Origin: Thermoanaerobaculia bacterium
GTDB taxonomy: Bacteria; Acidobacteriota; Thermoanaerobaculia; Multivoradales; J023
Assembly (NCBI GenBank): GCA_030431255.1
Contig: JAUIJL010000025.1
Span: 1 to 64,000 of the forward strand
Direction of reading: 5' to 3'
Length of the DNA: 64,000 nt
Shown: positions 7,783 through 17,400 of the stretch, in pieces
Layout of the letters: each line of letters begins with the position of its first letter
Numbering within the stretch: the stretch's first letter is position 1
Notes under the pieces: model-generated
Told to the model about the DNA's origin: nothing
The model's database searches: none
What the model saw: only the letters and a program-made list of their open reading frames with translations
Program-made: the position numbers and the translations under genes

Positions 7783-10700
7783 TCACTCCGCCCCCTCCTC
7801 CGGACGGTCGATCTCGATTCGCGCACCGGCGCTGCGGCCGAAGACGGCGGCGTCGTACATCATCTCCGCCTGGGCCGGCGGCTGGATGAAGCTGCCCTCC
7901 AGGGTCGCCCGGGCGCGGAAGAAGAGCTCGTGGGAGCCCTTGGGCAAAGTGTCGAAGTAAAAGGCCACATGGTCGTCGCGGAAGTCCGTGTAGGTCGGTT
8001 GCACCGTATTGCGACCCTCGGGCTTCGCCTCGGGCGGCGCCGTGGCCAGATGGGGATTGAGCACCTCGATACCGGCCGCCAACGGCACCACCAACGCGAC
8101 GTAATGTCGTTCCGTGGAGCTGACCAGGCGAATCCTCTCCTCCACCACATCGCCCACCTTCAGCCCCTGAACGCTGGGCTCCGTCAGCTCCGCGTGGCGG
8201 GGCGTTTGGTCGACCGCTCCTCCTGCGTAGGTGGATTGACGGCGCTCGACCAAGAATCCCTGGCGCTCCGCCGAAATCTGAGAGCCGTCCGCCGACGGCA
8301 CGTAGTGGGTCTCAGCCCGCACCGCCACGGGTTGCTCCTGCCCGCCCGCATGCCGAACCACCGCCTCCTCCCGGCTGCCCACGGTTCGAATCACCGGTCG
8401 CGAGCCCACCGACAGCTCTTCGTCTTCGCCGGCGACGCTAAGCATCAGCCGCGAGCCTTCCGAAGCCGCCCCGTTTTCCTCCAAGGAAGCGGGATCCAAG
8501 ACCTGCGCCAGGGCCAGCAATGCCGCGGCGTCGGCCTGGGTGCTGCCCCATCCCGAGCCTTTGCCCAAGCGCACCAAAGCTCCCACCAAGTTGGGCAACC
8601 TCCGGGCCTTGGGATCGACTTTCGCCAGGGCCTGGGTCATGGTCGCCAAGCTGCGGGTTTCCGACGGCAGGATCAGCGGATTTCGGGTGTTTTCTCCGCG
8701 CAAGCCTTCGTAGACCTCTTGTCCCTGGTAGAGACGCCAGATCACCGAATCCCACAATTGTCGGACCAGCTCCGGACGCTCGGACGCGGTTCCCGCGTTG
8801 GCCATGGCGAGCACCAGCCGGGCCAAGTCCTCGGTCACCAAGAAGTCACCCTTGCGACCCAGCTCCGCGGCGTAGGCGGCATCCAATTGCCCCCAACGCG
8901 CGGACGCCTCCAGGGCCATGATCCGCTCGCTCCACGCGGCGCCGTTGATGAAACCCGAGTAGTCGGACCTCAGGGCCTGATTGAGGGATCGGACCAAGGG
9001 CGCCGATACTTTGTCCGGTACCTCGAAACCGGCGTCCCTGGCCTCGGCCAAGAAGTGCACGACCCAGGCGGTCAGGAAAACCGAGCCATCACCGCCCGGC
9101 CAGAAGCTGCTCAGACCGTCAGCGGTGGTGCTCTGGTGCAGCCACTCGAAGAGCTCGGTGACCGTCTGCTCGTTCATCTCGACCCGTTTGAGGTCCAAGG
9201 CCTCCCTAAATTCGCGCATGGCGATCATGGCCCGCGCCTTGCTCACCCGCTGCTCCGTGCAGCCGAAGGGATATTCGAGCAAAGCATCCAGACCGGCGGC
9301 CAACCGCACCATGCCGACCTCTTTGGACGCGAGCATACGACGGCTCAAGGTTCCGGGCCGCACCGGCTCGTCCACCTCCGGCCAAACGAGCTCTTGCCCC
9401 GGCTCCAAATCCACCAACCATCGGCGAGTGGTCGGCCGTCGGTCCGCGACCACCGGCAATCGGATCTCGAAAGCGTCTCCAGCTTGGTCCGTGGAGCGCT
9501 CGACCCCGACCTTCACGACCACCTCCTCGGTGAGGGGCCGCCCTTCGTCGTCAAGCTCGATGGATTCGACCCGCACCGGGAAACCCAACTTGATCGGCCG
9601 GTCCGGCAAGAACGAGACGGACGGCTCCAGGCTGCCTGGATCGTCAGCTTCCAAACCCTCAAAGCGGGCCTGGGCTCGACCCGGACCGCCCTGACCGGAG
9701 ATCAACCGCGCCACGGCGCCGGCGGAGAATCGATCCCCCGGGCGTACGAAGCGCGGCAGCGCCGGCTGCACGATGACCGGCAGACGGACCGACAACCGAC
9801 CCGTGGCCCAGCCGAAGCGCTGATCCCCGGCCACGGCTTTGGCCCGGATCGCGAAGTCCGTGAGGTTGTCCGGCAGCATCACCTTGACCACCACCTCACC
9901 GCTCGTCCCGACCGGAATCGACGGTTGGTAGAAGGGCACGGGTTGGAAGTTCTTGCGCACGGTTTGGCGATCGAGCACCCCCCGCTCCGCCGCCGCCTCA
10001 CCGCCACCGGGCAGCTCCACCCAGGGGATCGCCCCAAACACCAAACCGCGGGTGTCGTGGACGTTCAAACGGCTGGTCATCGCCGTCAAAAAGCTGGGCA
10101 CGGGATCGAGCCGTTGCTCCTTGCCCAAGGCCAGCACGGCGCGATCCACCAACCACAGGGTCACCTCACCGGCGCTGGGCGTGCCGTCCGGCTCGGTCAG
10201 GCGGACGGTCATTTCCACCTCACGACCGGGCATGGCTTCCGCGGGGTGCTCGAGGTCCACCTTCAGCCTCAAATCCGTGGGCTCGACGTCGATCCAACGG
10301 GTGGCCGCCAAGGTGACGGGTTTGCCCAGGTCCATAGCCCGGCCGGGCGCCGGCGCGGTGCCCTTGACCCGTCCGCGGTGCAGCACGAAATGGACCGGCA
10401 GGCGAGGCGACCACGCCCCATGGATCTCCAGGTCGAAGACCGCCTGCCCGTTTTCGACGTTGAGCTGGTGATAGCGATTGCCTTCCGGGGCCTCGACCAC
10501 CGCGGTGACCAGGGCCGATTGGAAGGGGCTGCGCACCACCAAGCGGGCGGTATCGCCCGGTTGGTAGGCGCTCTTGTCCGAGGACACCTGGAAGACCGGC
10601 GAGCTCGGACGCTCCCAGGTCACCGGAGACTCGGTGCCGGTGGCGGCGTAGAGATCCACGGCCACGCTTTGGCTGCGCCCCAATCGATCCCGGCTCTCGA

Positions 10701-13623
10701 TTTCCACCACGTAGACGCCCGGCTCGGCCACCGGTAAATCGACGGCCGTCGGATCGAGACCGCTGACCAAGGTGGTTTCAAAGACTTTTTCGTCGACCAC
10801 GTCGGTCACGTAGCGGGCGATGCCGTCGGAAAAATCACCCGCCCGCAGATGGCTGTGCCATTGCCGATGCAGGAGGCGGAGGGTCACCTCTTGTCCTTCC
10901 AGGGGCTCGTTGTCGGTGCCGATCACCCATACTTCCGGTCGCAACGCCTCGCCCGGCTCGAGAAAACGCGGAGTCTTGAGCGCGAGATGAAACGGTGGCA
11001 AAGCGATCACCCGACGGGTGGCGGTGACCGTTTGATCGTCCACACCGGTGACCGTGGCTTCGATCACGTAGGTGCGGGGCTGGGCCGTGGGCTCCACCGA
11101 GGGGTCGATGCTCAGCACCGCCCCGCCGTCGGCGTCGGTGATGTCGGAACGGTCCAACGCCGGAGTCGACTCGAAGCGGCCCGAGGGCGAGAAGCGGCTG
11201 TCGGACGACAACACGAATCCCGGCCGTTCGTCCGGGCTCCAGGAATAGGGGAATTGGGTCACACGCCAGCGGACGGGTTGTCGGGTGACCCGACCACCGG
11301 CGTAATAGGTGGCGCTCAAGCGGACCTCGAAGGGCTCGTCCAATCGCGCGGTATCGTAGCTCTCTCCCGAGGTGTCGAGGGCGCCCGACAGCTGCACCTC
11401 GAAACGGGGCAGCCGATAGGCCTCCTTGCGGAAAGTGACCGTGCCCAGGGTGCTGCCCTCAGCTTCGAGGCTCGCCCGATAAACCCCCGACGGTGTGTCG
11501 TCCTCGGCGAAGCGCAGATAAGCGCTGCCCATGGGGCTCAGCTCCGCGCTTTTACGCCACTCGCGGCCGCCAGGTCCTTGAATCTGCCAAAAGGCTTGAC
11601 CGACCATCGGGGTCAGCCGCCCCAACGACCGCCGACGGGCATAGGCCTGCAGGTGCACGGGCTCTTCGGGCCGGTAGACCGGACGCTCGCTGAACACATG
11701 GGCCAGCTTCTCGGGCTGAGGCGACCGATAGGTCAGATTGCCCTGGGTCCATTGCAACCAAGTTTCCGTTTCCGACGTGAAAGCCCCGTCGTGAAATCGA
11801 TCCGGGGCCCGGGACGGATCCAACACCAGGAGATCCTGGCCCTTGGCCACCACCACCCGGCGGACATCACCCCCGCGGTCACGGTGGTTGGCCACATCCC
11901 AAATCAGTCGTCCCCCATGGTCTGTGGTGCCTTCAAAAAAGGTCGTCCACGGTCCGACCTCCCCATTGCCCCGGGCTCCCTCGAGACGCACCTTGGCACC
12001 GGCCACCGGGCTCGCGTCGGCCAGGGAGGTCACCAAGAAGACGACGCGATCCGCTTCCTCGAAGGTGGTCAGCGCGAGATCCGTCACCTGCACCCGTATC
12101 CATGAGCGCTCCTTCGAGCCGTCGAGACGACGCAAGCCCACCAGGTAGCTACCGGCTGCTTGCGCGCCGAATCCTTGCTCCAAAGCAGGCGCCAGATCCA
12201 ATCCGAATCCCGCGGCTTTGCCGCTCGCCAGGGGCAGGTCCAACCAGGTCGACACCGTGGGTGAGCCCAGGGTGCGCAAACGCTGGGTCAGCTCGTTGGG
12301 GGTTTGTCGACGCCACACCTGCCGATAGGGCGCAGGCACCTCACCGGGTCCCGGCGGACGCAGATCTTCGTTCACCGTCAAGGCGGCGTCGGAGAACGGC
12401 CAGAAGGAGCGATCCAAGGCATCGACAGCATGGATGCGGACGTCGACCCGTCGATCTCCCCGTCCCTCGACAGGAAGATGTTGGGGTCCCAGACGTTCCA
12501 ACCACCCCTGCCCCGTCCGCCAGTGCAAGAAGGGCGGTCGGCTCGGGAAGTAGATCCACACCTCGTTGTCGTCCGCCAGCTCGAGATCCCGACCGCCCGT
12601 ATCCTTCAAAGGAATGGGCGCCAACGTCAGCCGATAGGGAGTGTCGACCTCGAAGTCGCCGTCGACGAATAAGGATCGGCCGGACACCCAGGACTCGAAT
12701 CCCTTCACCGCCGGCGACAATCGCACCAAATTGCGCGCCCCGAGCAGACCGAGACCCGATGGCTCGGCGGAAAAAGTGATCAGCGCCCGGCGGTCGTTTT
12801 CGCAACGCAGCGCTTGCGCGCGGGCGTAGACCGTGCCGCCTTGGGTGACCGGATATTCCGATTGGGGGCAACCGAAGGACACGACCCTAAACGGCTCGGC
12901 GGTGGTCAGCTCCAAGATCTCGACTCGACCGGACGGGCGCCCGGCCACCGCGTCCAAGGAGAGCTGCATGAACACCCGCACCCGGTGGGCCTGGGGCAGG
13001 GTTTGCTCCAGGGAAATCACGTAGCGGGCCGGATCCGAGCGCTTGGCCCGCTCTAAAACTTTGACCTCGAAATCCTCGGCGTCCAGCCAGCGAACCTCCC
13101 CTTCGCCGATGCCGGGCAAGGGGCGAAGCTCTAAGCTCAAGGATCGAGCCAAGGCGTCCGGCTCCAGGGGCTCTTCCAGCTCCAGGGTCAGATCCTTGAC
13201 CTGCTCCAATCCTTGGGAGCCGGTCTCCGGCCAGGTTTGGCGGGGAGCCGCCATCAAGGTGCTGAGCTCGAAGCGACGGTCTTTTCGTCCGTCGCGGACC
13301 TCGACCTCGAAGCGCTGCAACGCCGGCCACGGATCCACCGGCCTCAGAACCAAGGTCCGGCTGTCGACCCATTGCCCCTCCACCGGATGGGCCGGCTTCA
13401 GGGACACCCATTGGGAGAGATCATCCACTGCCCCGGAGGCCGGGCCGGTTTCCTGCTTGAAGAAGATCGTCAGGGGATCCCACCGTCGTAGGAAATCGTC
13501 CGGCACCACCGTCACCGCCTCGGCGGATGCGGGTGGCGCCACCAAATCCGTGGGCGTCTGCGCCCGAAGCGGAGCGCCTGCTCCGATCCCCAGGATCATC
13601 CACAGGGTGATCGTCAGGACCAT
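7783..13623 (-). CDS. yfhM: Bacterial alpha-2-macroglobulin (large periplasmic protease inhibitor)
   Basis: About 1946 aa from the ATG at 13623, which begins a clean signal peptide (MVLTITLWMILGIGAGAPLRAQ). Unlike the E. coli homologue there is no lipobox Cys, so it is probably soluble in the periplasm or secreted. MG-like beta-sandwich domains fill the first two-thirds. The thioester motif GCTEQ (Cys about 1455, Gln about 1458) is intact, so it should trap attacking proteases covalently. A toroid-like helical domain and a C-terminal receptor-type domain follow. The open frame extends upstream to 14046 through a 15-bp minisatellite and into the divergent gene; I reject that extension. Its downstream neighbour is pbpC, the classic genomic partner. 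Confidence 0.93.
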   Translation of the reverse strand: MVLTITLWMILGIGAGAPLRAQTPTDLVAPPASAEAVTVVPDDFLRRWDPLTIFFKQETGPASGAVDDLSQWVSLKPAHPVEGQWVDSRTLVLRPVDPWPALQRFEVEVRDGRKDRRFELSTLMAAPRQTWPETGSQGLEQVKDLTLELEEPLEPDALARSLSLELRPLPGIGEGEVRWLDAEDFEVKVLERAKRSDPARYVISLEQTLPQAHRVRVFMQLSLDAVAGRPSGRVEILELTTAEPFRVVSFGCPQSEYPVTQGGTVYARAQALRCENDRRALITFSAEPSGLGLLGARNLVRLSPAVKGFESWVSGRSLFVDGDFEVDTPYRLTLAPIPLKDTGGRDLELADDNEVWIYFPSRPPFLHWRTGQGWLERLGPQHLPVEGRGDRRVDVRIHAVDALDRSFWPFSDAALTVNEDLRPPGPGEVPAPYRQVWRRQTPNELTQRLRTLGSPTVSTWLDLPLASGKAAGFGLDLAPALEQGFGAQAAGSYLVGLRRLDGSKERSWIRVQVTDLALTTFEEADRVVFLVTSLADASPVAGAKVRLEGARGNGEVGPWTTFFEGTTDHGGRLIWDVANHRDRGGDVRRVVVAKGQDLLVLDPSRAPDRFHDGAFTSETETWLQWTQGNLTYRSPQPEKLAHVFSERPVYRPEEPVHLQAYARRRSLGRLTPMVGQAFWQIQGPGGREWRKSAELSPMGSAYLRFAEDDTPSGVYRASLEAEGSTLGTVTFRKEAYRLPRFEVQLSGALDTSGESYDTARLDEPFEVRLSATYYAGGRVTRQPVRWRVTQFPYSWSPDERPGFVLSSDSRFSPSGRFESTPALDRSDITDADGGAVLSIDPSVEPTAQPRTYVIEATVTGVDDQTVTATRRVIALPPFHLALKTPRFLEPGEALRPEVWVIGTDNEPLEGQEVTLRLLHRQWHSHLRAGDFSDGIARYVTDVVDEKVFETTLVSGLDPTAVDLPVAEPGVYVVEIESRDRLGRSQSVAVDLYAATGTESPVTWERPSSPVFQVSSDKSAYQPGDTARLVVRSPFQSALVTAVVEAPEGNRYHQLNVENGQAVFDLEIHGAWSPRLPVHFVLHRGRVKGTAPAPGRAMDLGKPVTLAATRWIDVEPTDLRLKVDLEHPAEAMPGREVEMTVRLTEPDGTPSAGEVTLWLVDRAVLALGKEQRLDPVPSFLTAMTSRLNVHDTRGLVFGAIPWVELPGGGEAAAERGVLDRQTVRKNFQPVPFYQPSIPVGTSGEVVVKVMLPDNLTDFAIRAKAVAGDQRFGWATGRLSVRLPVIVQPALPRFVRPGDRFSAGAVARLISGQGGPGRAQARFEGLEADDPGSLEPSVSFLPDRPIKLGFPVRVESIELDDEGRPLTEEVVVKVGVERSTDQAGDAFEIRLPVVADRRPTTRRWLVDLEPGQELVWPEVDEPVRPGTLSRRMLASKEVGMVRLAAGLDALLEYPFGCTEQRVSKARAMIAMREFREALDLKRVEMNEQTVTELFEWLHQSTTADGLSSFWPGGDGSVFLTAWVVHFLAEARDAGFEVPDKVSAPLVRSLNQALRSDYSGFINGAAWSERIMALEASARWGQLDAAYAAELGRKGDFLVTEDLARLVLAMANAGTASERPELVRQLWDSVIWRLYQGQEVYEGLRGENTRNPLILPSETRSLATMTQALAKVDPKARRLPNLVGALVRLGKGSGWGSTQADAAALLALAQVLDPASLEENGAASEGSRLMLSVAGEDEELSVGSRPVIRTVGSREEAVVRHAGGQEQPVAVRAETHYVPSADGSQISAERQGFLVERRQSTYAGGAVDQTPRHAELTEPSVQGLKVGDVVEERIRLVSSTERHYVALVVPLAAGIEVLNPHLATAPPEAKPEGRNTVQPTYTDFRDDHVAFYFDTLPKGSHELFFRARATLEGSFIQPPAQAEMMYDAAVFGRSAGARIEIDRPEEGAE

Positions 13624-13758
13624 ACCCAGAGCCCCGCAACGACTTGTGATGCCGATGGACGGTCGGCATCGCACCGCCGGAGCCGAGGACCGGGCCGAAG
13701 CTTGTCGGTGCTGGAGTTTCCGGTTACTCTGGCCGCGCAGAAGCCGCTGACGCTCTGC

Positions 13759-13923
13759 TTTTACAGCGGACGGTTCTACAGCAGACGGTTCTACACCTAC
13801 CGGCTCGGCACCGACCGGCTCGGCACCGACCGGCTCGGCACCGACCGGCTCAGCGCCAAACGGCTCAGCGCCAAACGGCTCAGCGCCAAACGGCTCAGCG
13901 CCAAACGGCTCGACACCAACCTG
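13759..13923. repeat. 15-bp minisatellite, 11 units, in a divergent intergenic region
   Basis: Eleven contiguous 15-bp units fill most of the 328 bp between the alpha-2-macroglobulin start (13623) and the divergent outer-membrane protein start (13952). The units fall into homogenised blocks: three TTYTACA... units, three identical CTCGGCACCGACCGG, four identical CTCAGCGCCAAACGG, and one terminal variant. All share the frame of the final CGG. Because 15 is a multiple of 3, several frames stay open and give spurious pentapeptide ORFs on both strands. The array occupies the space where both divergent promoters should lie. Confidence 0.85.
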
Positions 13924-13941
13924 GCTCCCCGCGGGGCCCTC

Positions 13942-13946
13942 GGAGG
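13942..13946 (+). promoter_or_regulatory. Ribosome binding site of the outer-membrane protein gene
   Basis: GGAGG lies 5 nt before the ATG at 13952. It selects this start over a longer frame that opens at 13702 through the minisatellite. Confidence 0.7.
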
Positions 13947-13951
13947 AAAAG

Positions 13952-14485
13952 ATGATCCCCAGCAAGACGTTCTCCTTCGGCATGTTCATCCTATGCATGG
14001 TTTGCTTCCTCGGTGCGGCCGGCGAGGCCCAAGCCGCCGACCACAAGCTCGGGCTCGGCGCGCTCTTCTACAAGACCCTGGACGATTTCGTCGACGACGG
14101 TTTCGACGACATCGAAGAAGACGGGTACGCCTTCGTGTTGTCCTATCGCTACGAGCCGGAGGGCATCTTCTTTCTCGAAATCGATGCCGAGTACTACGAG
14201 TCCGGCTACGGCGGCTCCACGGACGGCACGTTGACTCCCGTCGTCTTCCTCGGCGTGGGCAGCGGTTGGTATGCGGCGGTGGGCATCGGCGCCAGCTATT
14301 CCGGCGATTTTGAGGACAACGTTTCCGACACCTTCTGGGCCGGGCGTATCGGCTGGCAAAAGGCGATCCTTCCGGGCATCTCCTTGGACCTCAACTTCAA
14401 CTACCGGGCGGACGCCTACGAGGCCCTGGAAGACGCCTCCACGGACGCCATCAACTTCGGCGCTTCGTTCCGCTTTCGTCTCTGA
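13952..14485 (+). CDS. Small outer-membrane beta-barrel protein
   Basis: A 177-aa protein with an N-terminal signal peptide (hydrophobic stretch ending GEAQA, cleavage near residue 28). A run of alternating amphipathic strands follows, rich in Tyr, Gly and aromatic residues, and it ends in FRFRL. The alternation and C-terminus fit an 8-strand outer-membrane barrel of the OmpW/OmpX kind or a YfaZ-like family, but I cannot name one. The start is supported by a strong GGAGG. It is transcribed divergently from the alpha-2-macroglobulin gene and ends 8 bp before the end of the convergent giant gene, so it is an island inside an otherwise minus-strand cluster. Confidence 0.75.
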   Translation: MIPSKTFSFGMFILCMVCFLGAAGEAQAADHKLGLGALFYKTLDDFVDDGFDDIEEDGYAFVLSYRYEPEGIFFLEIDAEYYESGYGGSTDGTLTPVVFLGVGSGWYAAVGIGASYSGDFEDNVSDTFWAGRIGWQKAILPGISLDLNFNYRADAYEALEDASTDAINFGASFRFRL

Positions 14486-14493
14486 GCCGCCCA

Positions 14494-17400
14494 TCACGGC
14501 CGGGCCTCCGACTCCGAGGCCCTGAGCTTCAGATAGTCCTCGATCACCTCCGGGGGTGGTCCATTGCCAGGGCCTTGTAGACCCACCACGGCGGGACGCA
14601 CCCGCACCGGCAGCTCGTCGGCCCCGAGGCTCAGGGCGAAGAAATACTCGCCCGCCTCGAGGGCGGCCATCTGCACGGCTCCGCGGCCGAGGACCGCGCC
14701 GTCTCGATCCATCAACCAACCTTCCACCTCTCCGGACTCCGCCCGGGCTCCGAAACCTACCGTTGCCGATTCCGCGACCACGAATCGATAGAAGCGGGTT
14801 TCTCCCGGCCTCAACAGGACTTCCGGACCCAAACCCTCTCCGATATCGACTACCGGGCTGGTTCGGACGTCTAGGAATCCACTCGGGTCCTGCCCCCCGA
14901 GCCCCCGCAGGAGTAGCTCGGTGACTCCCGGTTCCGCCGGTAGGTGGATGCCCATGCCCTGGGGAAAGACCCCCGACTGGGCTTGTGAGGCACCGGTATC
15001 AACCCAAGCGGCCACCGGCCCAGGGCTTTGAAGGTGCAACACCACGGGCTCTGTGGTTTCGATCAACCACCGGGATCCCTCCACTAGCTCAACCCTGGCC
15101 GGCGGCGTGATCCGCTGAGCCGGCTCGGCATCGAGGTCGAATCCTAAATCCTTCCGAGCATCGGCACGGGCTTCCGACGCAACGCCCTCGTGAACCTGGA
15201 TCAATCTGGCCGCCAACCAACCCACACCGTGCTTCAGAGTCAGATACCCTCCTGGGCTGGGCCCGAGGCGAAGGCTCGTGCCGTGCGCCACGACCCCGTC
15301 GGCACCGTGCCAAACCACGTCCTCGGCTCCGAGCACCTCGAAATCCAAGGGCTGATCCATGGCCGGCACCGTCAAAACCACCGAGCCGGCCCGTTCCATG
15401 GGGCGCTCCCAAGGACGCCCCCATTCGAGCACCGAGCCCATGGACGAAGGCAGGCCGGCCACGGCCGCGGCTCCGCCTTCACCGCTGAGGTCTTGGATCA
15501 GGATGGAGCTCGAGTCCGTGCTCAGGGTGATTTGGCGGTTCTGGGATCTGGCCCAGAGCACTTTGCCGCCATCCAGAGCCGCTGCCAATCCTTGGGACAG
15601 AGTCAGCTGGAGCAACTTCCGGCCCTCGGGAAGCTCCAGCTCTATGCCGCTCGACGGCTCGAGGCTCAGCTCGTGGCCGCCCCCTGTCATGAGCGCTGGA
15701 ACGATCTCATCACCGGTCACCAGCCGCAGGTCCACATCTCCGGCCCGGCCGTCGCCCGAACGGAGATAGACCGCCCCCGAGTCGGTCACGGCCAGGGATT
15801 GCCGTCCATCGGAATCCTGGGCGGAGAAGTCCCCGGCATCTGCCCCGAGGGCGACGGGACCCGCCAATCCTTCGGCGATCACCCATGCGGACGACTCCGC
15901 CGACTTCAAATCGCAAGCTCCCGTGCTACCGCCGGGCAACCAAAGCCGGACGGACGGATCACCCGGGCTCAAGACATGCCGTTGAAGCCCCGCCCGGCGG
16001 CCCACCGCGCCCGACAGCCAAAGGCTCGATCCGACCGTCGACACCAGGGCGTCGGTCCTGGCCAAAGCGTGACCCAAGCGGGGTCCGACAGCCGTGCCCG
16101 AGGCCAGTCGGAAGCAACCTGGCCTCTCGAGATCCACCGCCAGCACACCAGTCCCGCCGGGCATGCCGTCCACCGAGCGCCATTTCGCGCCCGCGGCGGC
16201 TTCGGCCTCGGTGATCCGATCCGCGATCAGAGCCACGGCGTGCAGCTCGATGCGATTACCGCTTTGATCCAGGGATTCCACCCTCAAGGACCATGGTCCG
16301 TCGGCCCCGAGGTCGGGACCGTCGAGCCCAGGGTCCTTCGACTGCAGAGGCACTACCAAGAACACCTCCGTGCCTTGATCCGCCCCCCGCTCCTCGGTTA
16401 CCGGCGCGGTGGCTCCCGGCCCGGTGGTTGCCGGCATCAGCGTGACCTTCTCCAAGGTCACACGCAGGTGATCCGCGGATCGGGCGTGGATCAAGAGCGT
16501 GTCCGCTTCTGACGGCAGGTTTAAAGGCAAGCGAAACGCGCCCGAACCGGTTCCTGGGGTCGCTCCTTGACGCTCCTTGCCGGCTAGGGATCGGTCGACG
16601 GTCTGACCCAAGGGCAACGACCATTCGGGCTCTCGCATTTCCTGCGGCCGAGCCATGGAAACCTCTACCCGTCCGCTTTCGCTGAGGGCGTCGAGCACCA
16701 GCCGGTAGCTCCCTTCGGCCAACCGGCGGCTGAGGCGGAAATTCCAATCCCCGGGCCGGTCGTCGGCCTCGGCGAGCAGCTCCCCTCGACCGTCGCCTTG
16801 CAAGGCGAAGAGGCGGGCTCTGACATCGATCCGTCCCAATGACGACAGCTCCACCAGCCCTGCCTCGCCCACCGCCACGTCCAGCTCCGACGGCACCTCC
16901 ACTACTCGAGAGGTCCCGACCATCAGCGGGACGGGCTCGACCCGCAGCCGGTAGGCCACCCGATTGTCGATTCGTGCGGAACGCACCTGCAGCTCGTAGG
17001 CACCTTTGACCAACGGGCCCTCAAAGCCTTTGTTTCGGGGTAAAAACACCACCGGGCTCCCATCCCTCAGCAAGTCGGCTTCCATGCCTTCGGAAAGCTG
17101 GATGCGTGCCTCGCCGTCCGCCGGCCATTGGAATCGCCACCGATCCCCACGGGGCCCGTCGCTCGGCTCCAGCCACAAGTGCTCGAGCCAACGTTCCAAA
17201 GGCAGCTCATGGGGCCCCGGCCCTTCCGCGGCCTCCGCCTGCCCAAGTGGCTCCAAAAGGGTCCACTGCCTGGCATCGACCTCCTGCGGAAGCACCACCC
17301 AACGGTAGGTGCCGGGTCGCAGCTCCAGGGTCAAGTCTCCGGCCCGTCCGGGCGGAATCAGCGGCCAGCCCTCGGCATCTTCCAGGCGGATGGGAAAGCT

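Noticed and set aside
7651-10737. 1028-codon plus-strand frame opposite the alpha-2-macroglobulin gene
   Set aside because: Shadow frame caused by high GC codon use; composition is low-complexity His/Arg/Gly/Gln and no domain is recognisable.
13624-14046. N-terminal extension of the alpha-2-macroglobulin frame through the 15-bp repeats
   Set aside because: The extension is pentapeptide repeat sequence created by a 15-bp minisatellite and overlaps a well-supported divergent gene. A clean signal peptide begins at 13623.
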